Of a stretch of 64,000 nucleotides of DNA, positions 50,010 through 59,844 are shown piece after piece. Origin of the DNA: Kondoa malvinella (lineage: Eukaryota > Basidiomycota > Agaricostilbomycetes > Agaricostilbales > Kondoaceae). Within the stretch, counting starts at the first letter, position 1; each line of letters begins with the position of its first letter. The stretch spans positions 3,319,783 to 3,383,782 of the forward strand of contig BCIM01000001.1 in assembly GCA_039545315.1 (NCBI GenBank). Reading direction: 5' to 3'. Under the pieces are notes generated by a model. It saw only the letters and a program-made list of their open reading frames with translations, did no database searches and had not been told where the DNA came from. The position numbers were made by a program, and so were the translations under genes.

Positions 50010-52990
50010 GGCAACAATTTCAAAGAGATTAGGCTGAAGGCTTTGAAAAAAAGAGAGAGAGATTGCAATGGTATAGAATCAAGAAGAGGTCATGCGCACG
50101 ATGTACTTCAAGCCGGAAGCGTCTTCTGGTCTTTCAAGACGCACAAACCTTTAGTCCACGCCTCGATGAGAAGATGACGGAAGGCAAAACGAGTACTAGA
50201 GACGTGACCACGTCGTTGCATTCTGAGAAGCACACGAGAGGACAGAGGATAAAGGCAGAGGCAGAGTTCCCAATGCCCGCAATTTAACGCGTTGTTGTGA
50301 ATGACGGAAATTAGCAGGGTATATGGGCTGAAACGCTTTGCTTTGTTCCCTGCCGGATCTCGCGTAGCTAATAGAGGCCTGTGCGTGATGCTTATCTTTG
50401 TAAAAGTGCTCGTAACAGAAAGAAGTACAAAACGCCAATCGTTCAGCCTGCCCGATTGTTTACCTGTTGTGCGCTAACTCCTGATGCAGCGCATCATTCA
50501 GATAGGGCAGCGAGCGCTGCGTACTAGCCTAGACCCCGCTGTGACCTCGAATTATTTCGGGAGAACCCCAAGCTTTTCCGCGCAGAGGCCTTCACGTCGA
50601 TGGTCGATCCTCTTTGATGAGTTAATTGTAGGCGGAAGCTGGCGTACTGCACTGTCCTCGAATCAGGCCAGATTCAGCCAAGCCACGAGGTATATTCGGA
50701 TCATCGCTTCGCGTACCTCTGCTTCCCATGGAGGCACTAACGGCAGACGATTCTGATGCGCCTCTTTTTGCATTAAGAGCCACGCATGCAACTCCTGAGC
50801 CACAAGCGATAGGCTATCTTTCAATACCCTATCTCCGTGGACTGGCCTGACTAAAGACGCTCGCGTGATCGACGTACGCGCGGATGCAAGAAGGACTTCA
50901 TTGAAGCACCGCTTCGAGTTAGTATGGACCGATACAAGATGTTCGAGGATGTTGTACTCAGTTATGCCTGTTCCGAGTAATGTAGGTCAGAAGATGACAG
51001 TCGCCAGATTCTGATTTCGGCGACTTTCAGATGACCCTTGATGGCCCATTGGGAAAACAGGGAAACTCCATAGCAGGGGAACATAGCAAGAAACGCCATA
51101 TTGATCACATAGCAAGCGCGCAGTAGGTCTTAGCATCGTCGACGCGTTTCTTCATCCAGCTCGACGGGTTGCATCCACCGAGAACAACCAGCCAGAGCTG
51201 GTGAGCAAGTAACAAGGCACAGAAGGCTGAACTCTGCTCTTGATACGAGATGCCAAAAGCCGAATGAAAGCAAACGAGATCTTCCATACGGTAATACGGA
51301 CGACTGCTCTCGAAGCATTGAAGCACCATTCGGAAGAGCAAGACTTGCTTCATGTCGACATACTGTAAGCTGCTGAGACTCTGCTCTGGATGCTCTGATC
51401 TGGGTTGTAGCATTTCGCAACAGTTGCGCGAGTTGCATATGCAAGTCATTTTCTTTCAAGTGGAGTTCATGTTCTCGTTTGGCTGTTCCTGCTGTCTGCT
51501 TTGCTCTGCCGTGCTACTATTAGACTCTGTTGTCCTTCTCTGCTTATCGTTGCCCTTTTCTGCGCGTCGAAGTTCTTTCTTTATACGCATGTTCTGTTTT
51601 TGCCGCAATCCTTCGAAGGTCTCGATTTCACGACTGCTGCGCTGCCTTGTGTGCATAAAATTGGCCGTGACTGGCAGAGTGTGAGTATTCGGACGTCTTA
51701 GACAAGAGCAGAAAGCACTTCGTTGTCCGGTGTCGAGCTTCGACGCAAATCTGAAACGTGAAAGATCGAGCTCCTAAATAGGTTCAGAGCTTATCATGCA
51801 AGGTATAAACGCATGAAATAAAGCATCACGAGAGGGTCGAGGGCAATGGACATTGTTTGACTGGGCTCGGCCAAAGCCATCAGCACAGGAAGGGCTCACG
51901 TGTACGGAGAGCAGCCAGAAATCAGCAGAATTATCTGTGTTGAGGTCAAATGCCTAGTGTTGATTGGCTAGCCCATATGCATCGGCAAAAAAGTCAGATT
52001 GAGCAGGATGTCTACGTTGAACATTGTTGCAGAGCAAAGGAAAGATCCACCGCAGCGGTCTCACTCTAGTGCTTGGATGGCCGCTAGGTACTAGCCAAGC
52101 AGCAAAGATGGCATGAGTTTGACCAACCTAAATCAGGTGAAGGCCGGAAGAGGGAGTAGAGGGCAAGGACTGAGGGCGAAAGCTGGTCAGCGAGACACAC
52201 CAACAAAGATATAGAGCAACACGGCAGTGCGATAGAGCTAGGAAGCGCCATTTGCTTGAGAGCACTTGCTCGACTGTCTTGTCAAGCCGAGGAGAAAATT
52301 GCCTTTCGATTAATCCAACAGTTGACGATGCACATAGACAGGAGCGATGCGGAGGCCATAGATAGATAGACAGACAGACAGACAAAGGGGGCTTTAGGAA
52401 CAAACGCGAGCAAATGGCTCGGTCGAGGTCTCTTGCGCTGATAGGACGACAGTCTCTGATCAAGACCGCCATAACTCAATGTCCAGCAGAAGCACAAGCC
52501 AAGGACGACGAGAGGAAGAGCACAAGAGTGCGCAACTACGAGAAGACTGATTATCGTTCGTGGAAGTGTTTGTGGAAGAGAGGTTTGCTCGAGCAGGCTT
52601 GCGTGATGCAGATTCTAGCTCGCCTGGCACCGTGAACACGATATATGCGCTGCTTGATAGCTGTCTCTGCTTGCTGCTTGGCCTCTGCCCAATCCCTCTT
52701 TCGCTTCTACCGTGCTTCTTGTCTCTTATAGCGCCGTATGCTGACCTATATCTCTTCCCTATCGCTTTCAGTCGCTGTATGGCTGTGTATGTGACGCGAC
52801 AGCGTGGCTCTTTGCACACCAAACATCTACGCGTTCGTGTGAATGAACAGATGCCAGCGGAAGATGACTTCTCGAGCATCAAAACAAAGCTGACGAAAAG
52901 CGCTGCTCTTTCTGCTTCTTTGCATCCACGACTCTCTTTTCACGACTTTTACGAAGCCCTAGGGCGAACTTACGACTTTAACGACTCTAG
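50010..52990. other. 3-kb divergent intergenic region, no supported gene
   Basis: Lies between the start codons of the zinc-finger gene and the Ser-rich gene. It contains a GATA/GACA microsatellite at 52361-52384 and several CT- or GA-rich stretches. A 90-codon open frame at 50484-50756 has a basic presequence-like start but no family likeness. Extended promoters or an unseen ncRNA are possible. Confidence 0.45.
52361..52384 (+). repeat. GATA/GACA microsatellite
   Basis: Two GATA units followed by four GACA units, read directly, in noncoding DNA upstream of the Ser-rich gene. Confidence 0.9.
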
Positions 52991-55900
52991 ATGCTTCAGA
53001 AGGCTTTCAATATTCGTAGCTCAGGATATCCAAACAGTCATCCATATTCACACCGTGCTTTCGAACAAACTATATCTAGACGAAGCAGCTCCAGCTCACT
53101 TTCCAGCGTCTCTGATCCGGCCTTGCGCTCTAGTTCAGATCTCTTTCGCTTGATTCCTACAAACGCTTTCCAGCACACCCTCACGACATCACAATCAATC
53201 AACGAAATCTCCAACTCTCATAACGATTCCATGCGCTTCACTAGAGCGTCACGATCACCAGCGGTGGAACGCTCAAACAGCACTTCCACCAAACCTGATA
53301 CCATCACTCCGGCTTCCACCGGCAACAAGAAGAGTATGTCTCGTATGCCATCTATGGCTAAGCTGTCAGGCACAACTCCCGGTCGCAAGCTTCGCAACAT
53401 GTCTTCGACCTTGAAGATGAAGGTGTTTTCCGACCCATCTCCGCCTCAACCGGAACCTCAATCTCCCTATGCTTTGGAAGAAGTGCTAGCAACTCCTGCT
53501 CCAGAACGAGACTCTGCTGGCAAGTCTCGCTCAAAGACTCCGAAAACCGCTTTCCTTCGATCGGCTTTGCGCGACTTTACCAATTCCGGCAACAAGGCCA
53601 AAGAAACATCTTCGAAGAGCGCTTCTAGCCACAAATGGCTACCAAAGATGTTTTCTGGTAGCAAGACCACTGAGCGAAAGCAATCGATGACCCCTTCAGT
53701 CGAGCAAGAAATTAGACAGTTGCAGGCACCTGTCTCGTCTTCGGCTGCTTCGCCTGTTCTTCGTGAGTCTAGGAACTCTTGTGCTCATTGCTCATCTTAC
53801 CAGAAGTTCTAGGCATTCAAACGGCTCACGCGACCATGCCTGTGAGGCAGGCAGCTCAGCCTCGTCCTTCTGTCTTCAGATCCTCTTCCGAGAGATCTTA
53901 CAATTCGTCCAACGAAGACACGGCGCGACTTTCTTCTCCCTGCCCTTCTCCAAAGTCTCCTCCAAAGATGTTCAAGAAGAAAAGCCTCAAGTTGGTCAAG
54001 GCTTTGCGCGAATGTACACCACCTCCGGCTATCCCTCTGCCAGATATAGCGACCCATTCTGCTTCGCCTCCTCCTCGCAAGTCTAGTGAGTTGGTCTGTT
54101 GACTACTTGCGGGTCGTATTGACCGTGATTCTGTAGCCGATATTGAACATTGTCAAGTCGCTACCTCAGAACTTGCCAATCTCCTAACCGGATTCAATGA
54201 TCTCGACGCGGACGAAGCTACTATCGCCTCAGTGACTTCTTCCAGGAAGAACAGCTCAGCGTCGGTGCAGCAGCCAGAAGTCCCCGATGACCTGCAAGAC
54301 CTGATCAATGCAGTCGTGTACGAGTCACCTCGCAGTTCAACTGAAGAAGCACTCCAATCTGCCAGACTAGCTCCGGAGGATCAAGAAGACCTCACATTTG
54401 CGAGCAAATCCAGCTTCGAAGGCAATATTTCCACTGCGACCGAAGCTGCTGCTCTTGCGCTGCAGAAGATGCTCGAAGGTCCAGCTACAATCGGTCGATC
54501 CAGCAATGAACAGACGATCGGAAGACCTAGCTTTGACGAGACTATCGGCCGAAGCAGCTTTGAGACCAACTTTGGGCGAAAGAGTCTCGACGATGCTCGA
54601 CCGAGTTACGAGACCCATAGAAGTTCTTTCGAGTATGAAGAGCCGAAGCAAAGCGGTACTGAGAGCTGTAGAAGCTCTTTCAATCGATATATGGAGATGG
54701 GTCGGCCAAGCGTTGGTGCGCGAATGTTGGACGATATTGATTTTGTGGTTGCTCTTGATCCGCTGGTGAGCTTTGTTGCTACCACTGTACATCAATCTCT
54801 CAATCTATGTCATAGGCCGGTTCACCTTCACCAGATGCGCCTTCTCGAGTATACCAACACTCGCGTACTACGAGCATGGCTTCGGCTGCTTTCTCCAGCG
54901 AAGAACCTCCTGTCCCTCCGCATATGCCTCAAAGTGCCCGCTCTAGTATCATCAGCTTGGACACAAACGAATCACTCGGTCATTCGCCTTGCCCGGGTAA
55001 ACGGACTCGCAATAGTTTGCATCGATACTCGCACCTAGCTCAATCTGAGATGGGCCAACTACAACCTCAACCAATAGCAAGGCCTCTAGCACCTCGTCAT
55101 CAGTCTCAGCAGTCCATCGATTCCACTTCCGGATCATCAGATGACCACCATCCCATTTACCGCCTAAAGACCAGCCAAAGGACTTCGCTATTGACGATCT
55201 CATCTGTTGGAAGCTCACCTTGCCCTCGTCCTGCCAACAAGAAGGTTCCTATGCTTACTGGTAATCGATTGCCTAGACCTGGTCCGCATCTGACTGCTCG
55301 AGGTGGCTTTGGAAATCAAGGCACCGAATCAGATACGACTTCTGGTGAGTCTCTCCAGCTCGTTATTCTGCTGTCGGTGCTGATCGGTAGATGTAGGCTC
55401 TTCACCTCGATATGTCAGACCTATGCCACAGACTGTCACCAAGCAGTTCCAAATTGCCAGACCTCAGCTCTTGTCTTCCTTGAGCATCTCTTCTGGCATT
55501 ATTCCAGTCAGTCTTCCTGAATCCTCTGGTTTCAAAACACTGAACTTCTTATCAGCCTGATACACCACCTGCGAGCTCACCTTCAGCATCCGAATTCTCC
55601 ACTTCAGACGGCAACCGTCTTTCTGGCGACTCCTTCAGTAGCATTCACAGCGGGCGCAAGGCTCATCAAGTGCACCAGCAGCTACCTCTCTTACACGAGA
55701 CCATAGTCGAAGAGCCCAGTCCACAGCTCAACGCCCAGAAAAGCCAGAAGGACCTCAATCAGCGGTTTAGGCTGCAGTCACCTCGAGTACACATTGTCGA
55801 TCCAGAAGAGTACAATTCTAATCGGTCCAGCGGGCCCTTCTCCCCGCAAGCAATGAATCTGATGAAGTTCTGTCGTCAAGCTCAAGACGAATTGGCTCAA

Positions 55901-56684
55901 AGCAAGACTTCTTTTCCCGATACTGACTACTCAACCACAGAACTGCAATGTAAGTGATATTTCCTTCTCGAAGTAGTGTAAGCTGATAATTTATGAAGCT
56001 TTCACTCCGCCGCGCAATGGGCTCGAAATCGCTCGCTTCATCCTCAACAGCCAGGACCGATACAAGTCTGTGTCATCGCGAGACTCGACATCCAGTTACG
56101 ATGCACCTACACCAGATCTGAGCCCTTGCTCTTCAGACGCAGGATCAATCCTTTCAAGCAGGAACTCGGCTGCATCCTTCTCTCCGTCTCTTGCGCCATC
56201 TGTCGAAGACCGCATGACGACTTCTCCTACCTCTCGTCCTCTCCGACCACTCGTTCTTTCGGCTGTCGGCACGCATAGGCGGACCAGTAGCGTCAGAAGC
56301 AGCGTCGAAATGAAGAAGCTCTCCCTCGTTGTACAGGAGCCTGCTAGTGACAAGAAGTCAAGACGATCGGCTTTGGCACCAAAGAACTTTAATACGGCTA
56401 CCATCGATCTGATGAATAGCAAGAGCAGCAAAAGACGGCGCGACGTAATCTCATACAGCCAGAAGAGGCTGGAAGGTCTTGTTCTGCCAGATGATGCATT
56501 TCATCGAAGCAGGGATAGTGAGCTTTTCGAGAGCGCAGGTCAAGCTCAGGAGAAGTAAGTCAACCTCACCTCTCACGCTGATCTCGTTGACAATCTGTTC
56601 AGCACCTCAATCATCTCGCCTGCAATATCCAAACCTCGACCACCCGCTGTTCGACAAAGATCGTTCATGCTGCGCATGCGATAG
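52991..56684 (+). CDS. Large Ser-rich disordered protein, scaffold-like
   Basis: The same frame offers ATG 52991 (MLQKAFNIRSSGYPNSHPYS) and ATG 53231 (MRFTRASRSPAVERSNSTST); I give the longer form. Seven or so exons, about 1000-1100 residues. The protein is almost wholly Ser/Pro/Thr-rich and basic, with many R-x-S and S-P sites, for example HKWLPKMFSGSKTTERKQSM, SPKSPPKMFKKKSLKLVKAL and VHIVDPEEYNSNRSSGPFSP. A run of nine-residue repeats (TIGRSSNEQ, TIGRPSFDE, TIGRSSFET, NFGRKSLDD) sits at 54487-54594. A late basic segment (SSKRRRDVISYSQKRLEGLV) precedes the end at RSFMLRMR and TAG 56682-56684. No domain is recognised. A phosphorylated cortical or signalling scaffold is a guess from composition. 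Confidence 0.75.
54487..54594 (+). repeat. 27-bp coding tandem repeat, four units
   Basis: Four in-frame 27-bp units starting at 54487, 54514, 54541 and 54568 encode T-I-G-R-x-S-x-x-x with one divergent copy (NFGRKSLDD). Each carries an Arg-x-Ser site. Confidence 0.85.
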
Positions 56685-56840
56685 ATCGATATACTTCACT
56701 TGGGGACACTTGCTACTGTAAAATAGACTTGGGTTTCTGCTGGCTTGCTATCACTACTAGATTCAGTATCACATCAGCATGACTTGTTGACCCGACACAA
56801 CGACTTTATCTCGCCCCTACTGCATAGCGCAGAACGCGAG

Positions 56841-57698
56841 ATGGCAGCTGTACCAAATGAGAGCGCCGTCGCCAGTACCTCGCGTCTGCAAGCGCTCGAG
56901 AATAACGTCAAGTTCCTGGTGAAAGGCGGTTCAGCTCCAGCTCGCTCCCTAAGCCGTAGATCTCTGCTGCAAGCTACGCGATACATCTTGCGCTTTGTCT
57001 TCTACGTGCGTGCATCATCGCCTATTCTCGAGCCAGCGTGGTTGATTCGTCGTCGATGTAGCGACTCATCCGATATGCCAAATTTGCAGCTGTGGGCGCT
57101 GCGGTAGCCTTTGTAGGAACAGGGTACGCTTCTGTCTCTCATCAGTAGGTGCGAGGCTGACAGATTCGTTTGCAGAGTGTTGGGAGTGCGCAATGCCGAT
57201 GTCAATACACTCGTCTGACGATTTGAATAGACGCTGACAGCTGGAGCATCCTGGATATTATTACCTACCTCACTACCAGGTACGTCTGACCCTGAGGATC
57301 TAACTTATACTCATCCCAGCGTTCGAAGCCGGAGCTGCATTAGGCATTGGAACTGGAGTCGTAAAGGTCAGCAGAAGTTTCCTTACTGCTCAGTGTCTGA
57401 CCGATCGAACTGTAGTTTGGCTGGAGACGTTTCACAAAGGCTCATCATGGAGATTGGTCAGGTAAGACCAAATGCATTTGTGATTGGCAAGTTTGACTCT
57501 TTCGCTACAGGAGATCCAAGAGCAGACGAGCGCAATGATGCAGAGAAGGTGGAGACTGTATACGACAAGCCGAATGTATTCGAGAGAGCGGGCATGGCAG
57601 GTATATGATGCTTCTTGTCCTGAACGCCGACCAAATGACCTTTCCCACTGTGTGCGAATCCATATGATGCAGCTAGAGCTTGGCTAGACCTCACATGA
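56841..57698 (+). CDS. Small membrane protein with two predicted helices
   Basis: ATG at 56841 (MAAVPNESAVASTSRLQALE). Exon 1 ends at 57005, exon 2 runs 57062-57123, and further short exons join GTG|VLG|TLTAGASWILLPTSLP, then AFEAGAALGIGTGVVKFGWR, RFTKAHHGDWS, GDPRADERNDAEKVETVYDK and PNVFERAGMA|ARAWLDLT, with TGA at 57696-57698. All joins are phase-consistent. About 165 residues: a basic amphipathic stretch (SLLQATRYILRFVFYRLIRY) leads to a Gly/Ala-rich hydrophobic helix and a second one before FGWR, then a charged acidic tail. This looks like a mitochondrial or ER membrane protein of unknown family. Its stop overlaps the start of the next gene. Confidence 0.7.
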
Positions 57699-59620
57699 AT
57701 GCGACGTCGCCCTCACGTTCTCCGTCAAATCTACAACTTGTCATTCGAGGGCATGAGCGGAGCCTGGTGCAAGGCTCTGTGCAAGACGTAGCAAGACAGC
57801 ACACTTCACAAGAACTGCAAACATCTCACGTACATCCTCGCTGCCCTCTGTGCCAGCGTCACCTTCCCGACGCGCTTCAGCAAGAGTCCCGCTTACCTGA
57901 CTCGGCTTTCTCTTATGCGCAACGCTCCTTAGAGCCTGACTACTTTGCCTCGTTGCAGCCTACGCCGGAAAATTCTCGACCTAGCACACCAGTCCAGGCA
58001 GAGAGGGATCGCGAGCTAAGCGAGGACAGCTTCGTTCCCGGTGCGCAGCGAGCTGTAGACATACTTGCTGTTCTCATGTACGACGCAGGCTACTTCTCAA
58101 AGTTCTTCGCCAAACAACGCAGCCTGGGCAGAGGAGCACGAGGCACAGTCTATCTAGTCCAGCATGTTCTTGAACAGCACCAACTCGGTTTCTATGCCTG
58201 CAAGATTGTTTCCGTGGGAGATTCGAGCGCTTCTCTCGTCTCTAGCCTGCGCGAAATCAAGCATCTCGAGTCTTTGCGACATCGTAACATTATCAGCTAC
58301 CATCATTCTTGGCTTGAACTATTTCAAACAACACCTTTTGCGCCGGAAGTTCCACATTTATTCATTCTCATGTCGTTTGCGAATGGCGGAAGCATGGAAG
58401 ACTTCATTGCTGCTAGAAGGAACAGGCAGCAGGGGTCGAGCGAAAGTTCGGGTGATTTGAGAAAACAAGCGTTCAAGGCTAGCAGAGGCGCGAAACAAAG
58501 GCAGATGGCAGTGCATTATCTCCGAGTAGATGAAATCTGTGCGCTGTTTTGGTAAGCTTCTTTCGGCTCTGCTGTTCTTCAGCTGACTGCTCGCAGTGAC
58601 ATAACTTCTGGCCTAGAATTTCTACACACTCACAACATTCTGCATCTCGATCTCAAGGCAGACAACGTCCTTCTAAATTGGGAAGACCTCGACCATCCCT
58701 TACCCACCTGTCTATTGAGCGATTTCGGGTCTAGCACTGCTCGCGGAACAGCTAGGACCCGGTCTGGCGCTACTGGAACGTTAGATTACCTCGCACCCGA
58801 AGGTCTACAGATTGATTCGAGAACGGGCATGCTGAAAGAACAGGATTTCAAAGCGGATCTGTGGAGTCTCGGGTGAGCTGCATGCTAGCTATTGACTCTC
58901 TGTCCAAGTGCAAAGACAAGAGGCATACAGGCTTCTCCTCCATGTCTTGTGCTTCCTTCGTCTACCCTATCAACACGAAGAGGTCGATCCGCTCAAGGAA
59001 GAGATCGCTTCTTATCCTGGGTGGGTCTAATTTACCAAACAAGTGTATACTTATTCAGTCTGAATCTGATGCATAGGTATAATTTACACGACACCCACCG
59101 ACATGACTTGCCCTTCGCGCTCGAACGGCTCATGTCCCGATTGATCAACCTCAATCCGCACAAAAGGCCATCCGCGGCCGAAGTATTGAAACAAGCCGAT
59201 CTCATCACTCTAAATACTGCCAAGGTAGACTGTGCGCTTCTCGAGTATTGGAAAGAGCTGATTACTAGCCAGGAGAATGGAAATGCTGTTGTTCGACGAC
59301 CTACCCAGGCTCGAGCTGAAACTCAAGAGCTCGTGCGAAGTGAAGTCGAGCAGAAATTAGCCACCAGAGTGCTGGATTCGGTAGCTGATCGCATTGGCGT
59401 GAGGAAGGATGTGTTGGGAAGGCGCTGCGTTGTTGCTGGCTGTGTTGCTATCAAGGCGATTTCTTCTCTTATGGTCCATGTACCTTTTGCTGATTTACTC
59501 TTCTAGATATGTCTGCGTCGACCCGATCACACTACACTCTATTGCATGACGTTGCTAGCTGTATGCGTAGAGATTTTGTGGCAAGTCTTTCTTTGCCCGC
59601 GTCGCTCGCACGGCTCATGA
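57695..59620 (+). CDS. IKS1: Serine/threonine protein kinase, Iks1-like
   Basis: ATG at 57695 (MNATSPSRSPSNLQLVIRGH). A short N-terminal HPRCPLCQRHLPDA matches the CPxC-type motif found before the kinase domain in Iks1. The catalytic domain follows: glycine loop SLGRGARGTVYLVQH, VAIK-type Lys in GFYACKIV, Glu in SSLREIKHLESLRHRNII and hinge LFILMSFANGGSMEDFI. The catalytic loop is LHLDLKADNVLLN, then LSDFGSS (DFG), GTLDYLAPEG and DLWSLG. A long insert (about 58410-58530) sits before the catalytic loop. The C-terminal tail has a hydrophobic segment (CVAIKAISSLM), continued by a last intron to TGA 59618-59620; without that intron the stop is at 59504-59506. The IKS1 label rests on domain order and the Cys motif. 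Confidence 0.85.
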
Positions 59621-59625
59621 CGCGT
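59620..59625 (+). promoter_or_regulatory. MluI cell-cycle box (ACGCGT) upstream of POL2
   Basis: A palindromic ACGCGT 220 bp before the POL2 start, overlapping the end of the kinase gene. In ascomycete yeasts this motif drives G1/S expression of replication genes through MBF. A related ACGCGC lies near 59740. Its use here is inference. Confidence 0.35.
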
Positions 59626-59844
59626 GCCAGTATGAATATTCAGCTGTCCGTCTCTCTGACTGTAATATACGTAGCTGTAGCTTGCATCTTTTGAATGTCT
59701 CTGGCACTTTCACGCGACTTGCGCGATTTCTCTACTTTGAACGCGCAGACTTTGACATCTTCACCTCAAACGATACCCACATTCTAAGCTCTCAAAAGGA
59801 GCGGCACTGTAGCTCTATATACCCCCGGCTATTGAATACGCGAT

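Noticed and set aside
50484..50756. 90-codon plus-strand frame with a presequence-like start (MQRIIQIGQRALRTSLDP)
   Set aside because: No family likeness, no splice continuation that works, and neighbouring frames are equally open. A chance frame is more likely.
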